Below are positions 1 through 8,061 of a stretch of 32,432 bases of DNA, one piece after another; position 1 is the first letter of the stretch; each line of letters opens with the position of its first letter. This DNA comes from Paludibacter sp. (GTDB lineage Bacteria > Bacteroidota > Bacteroidia > Bacteroidales > Paludibacteraceae). The DNA is taken from NCBI GenBank assembly GCA_020049335.1, contig JAIFKX010000234.1, forward strand, positions 1 through 32,432, written 5' to 3'. The notes beneath the pieces were generated by a model that was given only the letters and a program-made list of their open reading frames with translations, had not been told where the DNA came from and made no database searches. The position numbers were made by a program, and so were the translations under genes.

Positions 1-847
1 AAGTCGTTTTGCCTACAGATGTTTTTTTATATTTTCTATTTCCTTCCAGAATACTATCTAATTTTTTTCGATAATAAGCCGTTACATTTTTTACATAATC
101 AGCCTCTTTCAACCTTCCTTCAATTTTGAAAGACCTCACACCAGCTAGCATCATTTCTTCGAGATGTTCCGACAAATCTAAATCTTTGAGCGAGAGTAAA
201 TGCTTGTTTTTAACCAAAACAGTACCTTCTGCATCGTGCAGTTGATAAGGCAGCCGGCAGTATTGCGCACACTGCCCCCTATTGGCGCTTCGTCCACAAA
301 TTGCTTGGCTCATGTAGCACTGACCGCTATAACTGACGCATAAAGCACCGTGAACAAATGCTTCCAGTTCTACATTTGTTTGCGATTTTATGTCGGCAAT
401 TTGTTGTAAAGTAAGTTCGCGAGCTAGCACCACGCGCGAAAATCCAGCATGTTCCAAAAAGTTCACTTTCTCGGCTGTTCGGTTGTCGGTTTGGGTACTG
501 GCATGTAGTGGGATAGGAGGGAGGTTCATTTTCAAAATACCCATATCTTGTACAATTATTGCATCGGCACCAGCATTGTAAATTTGGTGTATTAATAGTT
601 CGGCATCCTCTAACTGATTGTCGGTGAGTATGGTATTAAGCGCAACAAAAACTTTAGAACGATAGCGATGCGCATAGTTAGCGAGCTTTTCTATGTCTTG
701 GATTGAGTTCCCTGCAGCAGCACGCGCACTGAATTGTGAAGCACCAATATACACTGCATCTGCTCCATGGTTGATAGCCGCTAAGCCACAATCAAAATTT
801 TTGGCAGGTGAAAGTAATTCCGTAAAAATTGAGTTAACAGTTTCCAT
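1..847 (-). CDS. U32 family protein, RlhA-like (23S rRNA cytidine hydroxylase type), 3'-truncated by the window edge
   Basis: The frame opens at an ATG at 845-847 and runs off the left edge after 282 codons, so the C-terminal part is missing. The protein starts METVNSIFTELLSPAKNFDC and continues with a TIM-barrel-like part (GADAVYIGASQFSARA). It carries the U32 signatures FVHGALCVSYSGQCYMSQ and GRSANRGQCAQYCR, then KIEGRLKEADYV. The four cysteines in this block are those that bind an iron-sulfur cluster in the family. The motif wording is closer to E. coli RlhA (YdcP), which makes 5-hydroxycytidine at 23S rRNA C2501, than to the tRNA enzyme TrhP (YegQ); that sub-assignment is from memory of the family. 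Older annotations call such proteins collagenase-like peptidases. RlhA is about 650 residues, so less than half is visible. Family certain, exact substrate less so. Confidence 0.85.
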   Translation of the reverse strand, partial: METVNSIFTELLSPAKNFDCGLAAINHGADAVYIGASQFSARAAAGNSIQDIEKLANYAHRYRSKVFVALNTILTDNQLEDAELLIHQIYNAGADAIIVQDMGILKMNLPPIPLHASTQTDNRTAEKVNFLEHAGFSRVVLARELTLQQIADIKSQTNVELEAFVHGALCVSYSGQCYMSQAICGRSANRGQCAQYCRLPYQLHDAEGTVLVKNKHLLSLKDLDLSEHLEEMMLAGVRSFKIEGRLKEADYVKNVTAYYRKKLDSILEGNRKYKKTSVGKTT

Positions 848-893
848 TAAACGCTTTTTTTGAAAAAAAATATTGGCAAAGGTACGATAAAAA

Positions 894-934
894 GCGGCTG
901 TATCAAAAGGAGTTTTTACTTTTGATACAGCCGC
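894..934 (-). terminator. Rho-independent terminator of the carboxyltransferase gene
   Basis: A perfect 16-bp stem (894-909 with 919-934) and a 9-nt loop are followed, reading the minus strand, by TTTTTAT. It lies 23 bases past the stop codon of the 957-2684 gene and separates it from the U32 gene downstream. Confidence 0.85.
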
Positions 935-956
935 CAATTGGTATAATTTTGGAGCT

Positions 957-2684
957 TTATTTTTGCTCTATAAATGCAATTATTTCACCTTTGCGCACAA
1001 TTTCACCTTGTTTTTTCTCAATTCCAACTAATCGACCAGTACAAAAACTGCCAATTTGCTCCATGCCATATCGTGTTTGAATTGTACAAACTGGATCTAA
1101 TTCTCGAAATAGTTTTCCGTAAACGGGTTCTTTCGAACCTTCGTTGTAGTCGAGTTCCCAAATTACACGCCCTGTTGATGGTGCTACAATTGGTTCAGCA
1201 TTTGGGTATTTAAGCAATCGGATGTTTGGTATTTCAATTTCTATATCAAATCGTTTTTTTGCTTCGCCCGATTTAAAGTCGCGGTATTGTTTCTCGTGCA
1301 TGGCAAATTCAAAAAGTTCTTCATCATCTTTGCCACGACTCCAACCCTTTTCGTCCATTTCTGCTATAAATTTATCCAATTCGTTCGGATAATTATCCTG
1401 TGGGTTACCGTTGTAAAACTCGTATTTATTCTTTTTTGCTAACGCAATGATTTCGTCATCAAGCTTTCCCGGCAACTTTCCAGCTTTTCCCAAAATCATG
1501 TCCCATGAGTTTTTATCAATCATTGTCCAACGAGGTTGATCTTTTATTACAAACATGACATTAAGCAATGCTATATTTTTAACATATTGGCTAAATGGAG
1601 TTACCAAAGGTGGATAACCAAGTTTTGGCCATATAAATTTCACTTCGTCGAATAGCATTACAAGTAGATTGTCGGTGGATAATTCTTTTCTGCCTTTTTC
1701 TTTAAGGTAGCTATTAATATTCGAATGTACACCTTTCAAATCAGCCATTAACGAGCCCATCATTCCACCAGGTAAACCACAACCCACTAACAGCGAGGAC
1801 ATTAATTTGTTTCTGTCGTCCATAAAATAGCCCAAGAAATCGTCGATAAAACTTTGTGTCAATCGGCGAGCCTCCATGTAAGCAGTCATATTTATTTCAG
1901 GAACAATAAAACCAGCATCCTTGAGCATTGCTTGTACCGAAATAACATCGGGGTGAACCATTCCCCACGAAAGCGGCTCCATTGCCACATCTAAATAGTC
2001 TACACCAGCCTTAGCCACTTCGAGCATCGAAGCCATCGACAAGCCTGGTCCTGAATGACCATGGTATTGCACAATAATCTCGGGGTGAGCTGTTTTTATT
2101 GCTTTTACAATTTTTCCTAGCATTTCGGGGCGACCAATGCCGGCCATATCTTTTAAGCAAATTTCGTCGGCGCCAGCTTGAATTAGCTCTTCTGACATAT
2201 TTATATAATACTCAGCGGTATGTATTTCCGAAAAAGTGATACACAAAGTAGCTTGTGCAATCATTCCAGCAGCTTTAGCATATTGAATACTTGGAATAAT
2301 GTTTCGAACATCATTTAAACCGCAAAAAATACGTGTAATATCAACGCCTTGTGCTTTTTTTACTTTGTACATCAATTCCCGTACATCAGCCGGAACTGGA
2401 TTCATGCGTAGTCCATTCAATCCTCTATCGAGCATGTGTGTCTGTATTCCAGCGTCATTAAATGGCTTTGTAAATGTGCGTACTGCTTCATTTGGATTTT
2501 CACCAAATAATAAATTTACTTGTTCCGAAGCACCTCCATTTGTTTCGATACGTGCAAAACAGCCCATTTCAATCAATACGGGTGCAATTTTTTCTAATTG
2601 ATCTTTGCGGGGAACATATTTGCCCGATGCTTGCCACATGTCTCTGTAAACAAGACTGAATTTAATTTCTCTTTTAGCTTCCAT
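957..2684 (-). CDS. Biotin-dependent carboxyltransferase (oxaloacetate decarboxylase alpha / pyruvate carboxylase subunit B type) with lysine-less biotinyl-like domain
   Basis: 575 residues. The N-terminal TIM barrel has the carboxyltransferase active-site set: YRDMWQ (metal ligand D15, Q18), RIFCGLNDVRN (about 118-128), CLKDMAG (K178, the lysine that is carbamylated in relatives) and the metal-binding YHGHSG (H208, H210). A PYC/OadA-type middle domain follows. The C-terminus (about 500-575) aligns without gaps to the second half of a biotinyl domain (IGSFCTGRLVGIEKKQGEIVRKGEIIAFIE), but the AMKM biotin-attachment motif is replaced by TRYG, placing Y539 where the lysine should be. The enzyme would therefore need a separate biotin carrier, or does something else. 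No carboxylase, carrier or membrane decarboxylase subunit is nearby. The gene is single, with its own promoter, a palindromic operator-like site and a terminator. Fold certain; substrate (pyruvate/oxaloacetate or another acyl group) not decided by sequence. Confidence 0.85.
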   Translation of the reverse strand: MEAKREIKFSLVYRDMWQASGKYVPRKDQLEKIAPVLIEMGCFARIETNGGASEQVNLLFGENPNEAVRTFTKPFNDAGIQTHMLDRGLNGLRMNPVPADVRELMYKVKKAQGVDITRIFCGLNDVRNIIPSIQYAKAAGMIAQATLCITFSEIHTAEYYINMSEELIQAGADEICLKDMAGIGRPEMLGKIVKAIKTAHPEIIVQYHGHSGPGLSMASMLEVAKAGVDYLDVAMEPLSWGMVHPDVISVQAMLKDAGFIVPEINMTAYMEARRLTQSFIDDFLGYFMDDRNKLMSSLLVGCGLPGGMMGSLMADLKGVHSNINSYLKEKGRKELSTDNLLVMLFDEVKFIWPKLGYPPLVTPFSQYVKNIALLNVMFVIKDQPRWTMIDKNSWDMILGKAGKLPGKLDDEIIALAKKNKYEFYNGNPQDNYPNELDKFIAEMDEKGWSRGKDDEELFEFAMHEKQYRDFKSGEAKKRFDIEIEIPNIRLLKYPNAEPIVAPSTGRVIWELDYNEGSKEPVYGKLFRELDPVCTIQTRYGMEQIGSFCTGRLVGIEKKQGEIVRKGEIIAFIEQK

Positions 2685-2706
2685 TTGTTTCTACATTTTG
2701 AAGTTC

Positions 2707-2730
2707 AATTAAAGAAATATTTCTTTAATT
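2707..2730. promoter_or_regulatory. 24-bp perfect palindrome, operator-like, over the expected transcription start of the carboxyltransferase gene
   Basis: Two inverted copies of AATTAAAGAAAT meet without a spacer. The site is just downstream of the -7 box at 2736-2743 (minus strand), where a repressor would block initiation. A further half-site, AATTAAAGAAAT again, lies at 2758-2769, near the expected -33 region. The regulator is unknown. Confidence 0.5.
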
Positions 2731-2735
2731 CGATG

Positions 2736-2743
2736 CAAAAGTA
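2736..2743 (-). promoter_or_regulatory. Promoter -7 box of the carboxyltransferase gene
   Basis: The minus strand reads TACTTTTG followed by CATC, matching the Bacteroidetes -7 consensus TAnnTTTG. It lies 52 bases upstream of the ATG. No good -33 TTG is visible at the usual distance, which may suit a regulated promoter. Confidence 0.55.
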
Positions 2744-3009
2744 ATGCATTTATTTCTAATTAAAGAAATTTTTCCGTAATATTTTTTTATGAAATATTTT
2801 TGTCAAAATACAAATTGCAAGTAAAATAATGTTTAAATAATTGTACTGTAACAAATAGAAAGAATTTGCGATTATTTAAAACAAATAATCCGTAAAAAGT
2901 TATAAATAATAAGTTTGAAATATTTTTGTATTGCACAAAAATGCTGAAAATGAGTAGTTTGTGAATTTAGTTAAGAGATTCAATGTTTTAAGAAATAATC
3001 TGGAAATAG

Positions 3010-3017
3010 TATCTTTG
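3010..3017 (+). promoter_or_regulatory. Promoter -7 box of lipA
   Basis: TATCTTTG matches TAnnTTTG and is followed by GCAC, a common start context in this phylum. It implies a leader of about 85 bases before the lipA ATG. Confidence 0.5.
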
Positions 3018-3107
3018 CACGAAATATTTTGATAATCGGAAAACTAAGCATCGTTTTTAGTTGTTCGATTAATTCATTGCATAAAAATCAAATCAATTTA
3101 AAACAAA

Positions 3108-3950
3108 ATGGAATTTATACGAAAACCAGACTGGTTGCGCACAAAAATATATAGTGAGTCGTCGTATTCACATGTTAGTACCGTTCTTAAAGAACACGGA
3201 TTACACACAATTTGTAGCAGCGGTCGCTGTCCAAATCAGAGCGAATGCTGGAGTAGAGGTACAGCAACGCTAATGATTGGTGGTGATATTTGTACGCGAG
3301 CTTGCAAATTTTGCAATACAAAAACAGGTAGACCAATGCCTTTGGATAAAAACGAACCTACTAATGTTGCAAAATCGATCCAATTGATGAAATTGCGTCA
3401 CGCTGTTATCACTTCCGTCGACCGCGACGATTTGCCCGATGGTGGTGCTGCACATTGGGCGGCTACCATTTCGGAAATAAAAAGATTGAATCCCGAAACT
3501 ACAATCGAAGTACTTATTCCCGATTTTGATGGTAAAACGGAATTAATTGATTTTGTTATAAACGAAAAGCCGAATATCATTTCGCATAATTTGGAAACTG
3601 TTCGTCGTATTACACCACTTATTCGCACCAAAGCAAAATACGATACCAGCCTCAAAGTGTTAGAATATATTGCCTCGCAGGGTATTGTGGCAAAAACTGG
3701 AATTATGCTTGGCTTGGGCGAAACAGAAGAAGAGGTGCTGCAATTAATGGACGATGCTATCAGCCACAATTGCAAGGTTTTAACCATTGGTCAATACATG
3801 CAACCTTCGCGAAAACATGCTCAAGTGAGCGAATATATTCAACCTGCTAAGTTTGCCGAATACAAAAAAATTGCCTTGGAAAAAGGATTCCGTCAGTGCG
3901 AAAGTGGGCCATTTGTGCGATCTTCGTACCATGCCGAAAATCATGTTTGA
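3108..3950 (+). CDS. lipA: Lipoyl synthase
   Basis: 280 residues. This radical-SAM enzyme inserts two sulfurs into protein-bound octanoyl groups to make lipoate for 2-oxoacid dehydrogenases and the glycine cleavage H protein. Both iron-sulfur cluster motifs are complete: C36, C41, C47 (CSSGRCPNQSEC, auxiliary cluster sacrificed as sulfur donor) and C62, C66, C69 (CTRACKFC, radical-SAM cluster). The C-terminal SGPFVRSSYHAE holds the RSSYHA motif whose serine ligates the auxiliary cluster. Length is near the short end for bacterial LipA. lipB is not next to it. The start at 3108 is supported by a leader with a -7 box at 3010 and by the usual N-terminus (KPDWLRTKI). Confidence 0.97.
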   Translation: MEFIRKPDWLRTKIYSESSYSHVSTVLKEHGLHTICSSGRCPNQSECWSRGTATLMIGGDICTRACKFCNTKTGRPMPLDKNEPTNVAKSIQLMKLRHAVITSVDRDDLPDGGAAHWAATISEIKRLNPETTIEVLIPDFDGKTELIDFVINEKPNIISHNLETVRRITPLIRTKAKYDTSLKVLEYIASQGIVAKTGIMLGLGETEEEVLQLMDDAISHNCKVLTIGQYMQPSRKHAQVSEYIQPAKFAEYKKIALEKGFRQCESGPFVRSSYHAENHV

Positions 3951-4046
3951 TAATTGTATTATTTAGGAATTCAAACAGGTACACATACAACAAAAGCAGA
4001 ATTAGCTCGTTAAATAAATGAAGAAATAAGTTGTTGGTATTCGGGT

Positions 4047-4079
4047 TGAAACAGTTTGGAACAAAAATTGTATCTTTGT
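4047..4079 (+). promoter_or_regulatory. Promoter of the NUDIX gene
   Basis: TTG at 4047-4049 and TATCTTTG at 4072-4079 with a 22-base spacer fit the TTG / TAnnTTTG pattern. The ATG follows 22 bases later. Confidence 0.6.
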
Positions 4080-4101
4080 AGAACCATAAAATAAAACACC
4101 T

Positions 4102-4623
4102 ATGGAATTCAGATCATTCTTTAAAAATTGCCCACATTGCGGCTCCGATAATTTTGTAGAAAACAACGAAAAGTCGAAACTTTGCCAAGCATGTGGGTTT
4201 ACTTTTTATATGAATGCATCGGCTGCTGTGGCTGCTTTTATTACCAACAACGAAGGTAAATTGTTGGTTTGCAAACGAGCTAAAGAGCCTGCAAAAGGCA
4301 CATTTGATCTTCCGGGTGGGTTTGTTGACAATAACGAAACCGCCGAAGAAGCAATAATACGTGAACTGAAAGAAGAACTCGATGCCGAAATTACCAGCGT
4401 TAAATACGTATTTTCACTCCCAAATAATTACCTTTATAGTGGACTCACAATTCCAACCTTGGATTTGTTTTTCGAATGCAAACTGAAAAATTATGAACAG
4501 CTGAAAGCTGCCGACGATGTTGCGGGTTTTCAATTTATTGCTAAAAACGAATTAAATCCGGCAGATTTTGGTTTGAACTCTATTAAAAAAGCTATTGAGA
4601 AGTTTATAGGAAGAAGTTTATAG
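4102..4623 (+). CDS. Zinc-ribbon NUDIX hydrolase
   Basis: 173 residues. The N-terminus has a zinc ribbon of two CxxC pairs (C10/C13 and C28/C31), followed by a NUDIX domain. The NUDIX box at about 73-95 reads GFVDNNETAEEAIIRELKEEL and keeps the metal-binding REx2EE core; the glycine that normally ends the box (EELG) is an aspartate here. This layout resembles the zinc-ribbon subgroup related to NADH pyrophosphatase NudC, but the protein lacks the NudC N-terminal domain and is shorter. The likely role is hydrolysis of a nucleoside diphosphate derivative; the substrate is not predictable. It has its own promoter and is followed by a palindromic element that could act as a terminator. Confidence 0.85.
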   Translation: MEFRSFFKNCPHCGSDNFVENNEKSKLCQACGFTFYMNASAAVAAFITNNEGKLLVCKRAKEPAKGTFDLPGGFVDNNETAEEAIIRELKEELDAEITSVKYVFSLPNNYLYSGLTIPTLDLFFECKLKNYEQLKAADDVAGFQFIAKNELNPADFGLNSIKKAIEKFIGRSL

Positions 4624-4687
4624 TTTGCAGTTTATAGATTACAGATTGGAAATACCAATCAAAAAATTTATTGAAACAAATATAATA

Positions 4688-4773
4688 CTGCCCCAAGCCC
4701 CTAAAGGGGTTGTGAATTAGTCCCGAATGGTCTTTCTTTAAGCCCCTTTAGGGGGTTGGGGCAGTTTTTTTTT
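4688..4773 (+). repeat. Palindromic interspersed element, copy 1 (also a terminator-like hairpin)
   Basis: Two arms of about 24 bases (4688-4711 and 4740-4764; CTGCCCCAAGCCCCTAAAGG and its near-complement) enclose a loop containing GTGAATTAGTCCCGAATGG. A run of nine T follows the right arm, so it can terminate the NUDIX transcript. The loop as well as the arms recur at 7948-8025, which marks this as a repeated element rather than only a terminator. Confidence 0.85.
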
Positions 4774-4828
4774 ATAGTGAATAGTTTATAGTAAAAATAT
4801 AAACTAAAATACGAGACTGAACTAATTT

Positions 4829-4856
4829 AGTTCCCCTTTAGGGGTTAGGGGCTTTT
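4829..4856 (+). repeat. Partial copy of the same palindromic element (right arm only)
   Basis: TTCCCCTTTAGGGGTTAGGG followed by GCTTTTT matches the right arm of copy 1, without the left arm or loop. It lies 50 bases upstream of the TPR gene. Confidence 0.6.
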
Positions 4857-4906
4857 TCAGTGTCAAAAATTTTATAAAATCAATTATATCTCTTATCAAT
4901 TTTAGA

Positions 4907-7900
4907 ATGAGAAAATTAATAGTCTTAGGTTTATTTTACAGCATTACAATCTTGTTTGTAAATGCACAACAAACATTGGTTTTTACCAATGCCGATTTGC
5001 TTTTTAACCAAGGAAAAGAACTTTTTAATCAGCGAAAATATGCTGCTTCTTATCGAAATTTCGAACTGTTTTTACAAAAAATAGAAACTGTTAATGCAGG
5101 TCAACTGCAAGAAGCCGAATATTACAAGGCTGCGAATGCTTTTTATTTAAAGCAACAAGATGCTGCCGAACAAATGCGATTGTATTTGACACGGCATCCT
5201 TACACGCCTTTTTCGGATATGGCTAATTTTATGCTTGGTCTAATGGATTTTCAGGCAAAAAAATATGCCAATGCTTTGAAGTACTTTAATGTGGTAAACG
5301 ATAAGCGATTGGGCAAATACGAAAGAGTGGAATACCTTTTCAGTAAAGGTTTTGCAAACTTACAAGTTAAAAGCTACAAAGAGGCTCTCGTTATTTTCAA
5401 GGAACTGAAAGCAATGGATACGCGTTACAATTTGGCAGCCACCTACTATTACGCTTACACCGAGTATACGCTCGCAAATTATACTGTGGCATTGCCCGAA
5501 TTTTTGAAATTGGAAAATAACCCAAAATACAAAAATATTGTACCGTATTATATTATACAAATTTATTATGCTCAAAAAGACTTTGACAAACTCAACGAAC
5601 GTGCTAATTTATTGCTAAAAAATAATCCGAATAACCAAAACAATGCTGAAATTTACCGTATTATGGGCGAAATTGCATATAGCAAAAAAGATTATGCTAA
5701 AACAATTTCGTACCTCAAACAATACGAAAAACTATCGAAACAGGATTTGCGCAACGATTTGTACATTCTTGGACTTTCGCTTTACAATACTAAGGACTAC
5801 AAAGGAGCTGTAACTTACCTCTCGAAAGCAACCACCGATAAGGACGAAATGACAGAAAATGCGTATTTGCATATCGGTAATTCGAACATTAAAATTGGCA
5901 ACAAAGTGAACGCTCGATTGGCTTTTGAGGCGGCTTTACGTACCAAATTTAACCCTACGGTGCGCGAGGAAGCGATGTTTAACTACGCACTTACCACTTA
6001 CGAAACAACATCGGCTTTTGGCGAATCAATCACAGCATTCGAACAGTTTTTTAGTGAATTTCCGAATTCAAAATATACCGACAAAGCTCAAAATTACTTA
6101 GCAACGGTGTATTTTACCACAAAAAATTACGAAACGGCTTATCAATCTATTCTAAAAATAAAAAATCCAAATGCTAAAGTTTTGGAGGCTAAACAATATA
6201 TTTTGTACCAAATTGGTACCGAAGCGTTTACTCAGCAAAATAACGAAAAAGCCATTGATAATTTCACACTTTCGCTACAAAGCTCTTCAACCGGCAAGTA
6301 TTCGGCCGAGAGTTTATATTGGCGTTCCGAAGCCTATTTCCGCAATGGCCAGCCCGACAAAAGTATAGCAGATTTGAACACATTTTTTGCAAACAGCAAT
6401 TCGCGCTCAAGTGTAAATCTGAAAAATGCCAATTATAGCATGGGATACGCATATTTTTCACGCAAAAACTACAGCGATGCTATTAATTGGTTTTTGAAAT
6501 ATGTGGATATGGAAAAAAACACCGATGCCACAACTTATACAGATGCCATTAACCGCATTGGCGACTGCTACTTCAATGCCCGTAACTTTAGCAAGGCCGA
6601 AACATATTATTCGAAAGCCGCTTCGCTTAGTCCGAATACTGGCGATTATGCTTTGTTCCAAAGTGCTTATGTGGCTGGTTTGCAAAAAAACTATACCGCC
6701 AAAATAAGCCGACTCGAAAGTTTATTAAAAACCTATCCAAAATCGGAATATGCCGACGAATCGCTTTACGAAATCGGTCGTTCGTACCTGATGCTCGAAA
6801 ACGATGCTAAAGCCATTGCCTCTTTCAAGCAATTAACGAGCAATTATCCGGCTTCGGCATCGGCTCGTAAAGGTTCACTCGAAATTGGAATGATATATTT
6901 CAATGCCAATAATTTCGACGAAGCCATTACTGCTTACAAACGTGTAATAACGCTTTACCCAAGTTCCGAAGAAGCTCAAACAGCACTCGAAAGCCTTGAG
7001 GCTGTGTATATTGAGAAAAATGATGTGGCTTCGTATTTAGCTTATACCAAAACACTTGGATTAAAAATATCGAACAGTTCGGCCTCGCGCGAGGACTCCA
7101 TTTCGTATATTGCTGCCGAAAAGCAATATATGAATGCCAAATATCCACAGGCAATTAGTGGCTTTAATTCTTATTTGAAAAGTTATTGTGCTGGTGGACG
7201 CTATTGTACTAATGCACAATATTATTTAGCCGATAGCCATTACCGAACGGGCGATAAGGAAAAAGCCTTATCGGCTTATCAAGTTTTGGCTCTTATTCCG
7301 GGTAATCAATACATTCAGGAGGCGTACACGCGCTGCGCCGAAATTACTTACGATAAGAAGGATTATGCTGCTTCGCTGCAGTATTTCAAACAATTGCAAT
7401 TGGTAGCTCAAACCACCGAAAAACGAAATGTTGCCCGATTGGGAATATTACGATGCAGTTATTATCTGAAAGATAATGCTACAACCGTAACTATAGCAGG
7501 TGAAATAATTGCAGATGCCAAATCGGACGCGGATGTAAAAGCCGAAGCACGCTACAATAGAGCTAAGGCATATATTGCTCAAAATCAGACTACAGCTGCC
7601 ATTGCCGATTTAAAATTATTGGCAACCGACACACGTACTTCCAATGGTGCTGAATCGAAATACTTGTTGGCAAATATTTATTTCGAACAAAACAATTTGA
7701 AAGAATCCGAAACTGAAATTATGGATTTTGCAAAGAAGAATACACCGCATCAGTTCTGGTTAGCGCGAAGTTTTGTGTTACTATCCGATATTTATATCAA
7801 GCAAAACAATGATTTTCAGGCAAAACAATATTTGTTAAGTTTGCAAAAAAATTATACCACAGCCGATGAAATACAGGGAATGATAACCGAACGGTTGAAT

Positions 7901-7942
7901 GGAATTACAGCAAGAGAAAGTCAGAGTACGACGAATAATTGA
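4907..7942 (+). CDS. Large secreted tetratricopeptide-repeat protein
   Basis: 1011 residues. A signal peptide (MRKLIVLGLFYSITILFVNA, cut before QQT) is followed by tetratricopeptide repeats along almost the whole length. Typical helices such as YYKAANAFYLKQQDAAEQMR, YKEALVIFKELKAMD, DEAITAYKRVITLYPSSEEA and KALSAYQVLALIPGNQYIQEA recur about every 34-40 residues. No catalytic domain or membrane segment beyond the leader is visible. It should lie in the periplasm and act as a protein-interaction scaffold. The next gene, 119 bases downstream on the same strand, encodes an outer-membrane barrel, so the two probably work together in the envelope. Similar TPR-plus-barrel pairs occur in other Bacteroidetes, as far as I recall. 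Both flanks carry the same palindromic element. The precise function is unknown. Confidence 0.85.
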   Translation: MRKLIVLGLFYSITILFVNAQQTLVFTNADLLFNQGKELFNQRKYAASYRNFELFLQKIETVNAGQLQEAEYYKAANAFYLKQQDAAEQMRLYLTRHPYTPFSDMANFMLGLMDFQAKKYANALKYFNVVNDKRLGKYERVEYLFSKGFANLQVKSYKEALVIFKELKAMDTRYNLAATYYYAYTEYTLANYTVALPEFLKLENNPKYKNIVPYYIIQIYYAQKDFDKLNERANLLLKNNPNNQNNAEIYRIMGEIAYSKKDYAKTISYLKQYEKLSKQDLRNDLYILGLSLYNTKDYKGAVTYLSKATTDKDEMTENAYLHIGNSNIKIGNKVNARLAFEAALRTKFNPTVREEAMFNYALTTYETTSAFGESITAFEQFFSEFPNSKYTDKAQNYLATVYFTTKNYETAYQSILKIKNPNAKVLEAKQYILYQIGTEAFTQQNNEKAIDNFTLSLQSSSTGKYSAESLYWRSEAYFRNGQPDKSIADLNTFFANSNSRSSVNLKNANYSMGYAYFSRKNYSDAINWFLKYVDMEKNTDATTYTDAINRIGDCYFNARNFSKAETYYSKAASLSPNTGDYALFQSAYVAGLQKNYTAKISRLESLLKTYPKSEYADESLYEIGRSYLMLENDAKAIASFKQLTSNYPASASARKGSLEIGMIYFNANNFDEAITAYKRVITLYPSSEEAQTALESLEAVYIEKNDVASYLAYTKTLGLKISNSSASREDSISYIAAEKQYMNAKYPQAISGFNSYLKSYCAGGRYCTNAQYYLADSHYRTGDKEKALSAYQVLALIPGNQYIQEAYTRCAEITYDKKDYAASLQYFKQLQLVAQTTEKRNVARLGILRCSYYLKDNATTVTIAGEIIADAKSDADVKAEARYNRAKAYIAQNQTTAAIADLKLLATDTRTSNGAESKYLLANIYFEQNNLKESETEIMDFAKKNTPHQFWLARSFVLLSDIYIKQNNDFQAKQYLLSLQKNYTTADEIQGMITERLNGITARESQSTTNN

Positions 7943-7947
7943 TAATA

Positions 7948-8025
7948 CAGCCCCAAGCCCCTAAAGGGGATGTGAATTAGTACCGAATGGTATCTTTTCT
8001 TTAAGCCCCTTTAGGGGTTTGGGGC
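7948..8025 (+). repeat. Palindromic interspersed element, copy 2
   Basis: Arms 7950-7969 and 8003-8025 are the same as in copy 1, and the loop reads GTGAATTAGTACCGAATGG, differing by one base from copy 1. Unlike copy 1, no T-run follows, so termination is less likely here and the two flanking genes may still be co-transcribed. Confidence 0.85.
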
Positions 8026-8061
8026 AAAATAATTTCTAACTTCTAATTTTAAAATAAATAT

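Larger units (their letters stand above)
2685..3107. other. Divergent intergenic region between carboxyltransferase and lipA
   Basis: 422 bases of very AT-rich DNA separate two divergent genes. It holds the minus-strand promoter and palindromes at 2707-2769 and the lipA promoter near 3010. The central part (about 2780-3000) shows no coding potential or clear structure to me. Confidence 0.6.

Noticed and set aside
3951-4045. Possible small coding remnant (GIQTGTHTTKAELAR) between lipA and the NUDIX gene
   Set aside because: The open stretch is short, lacks a start, and I cannot link it to a family.
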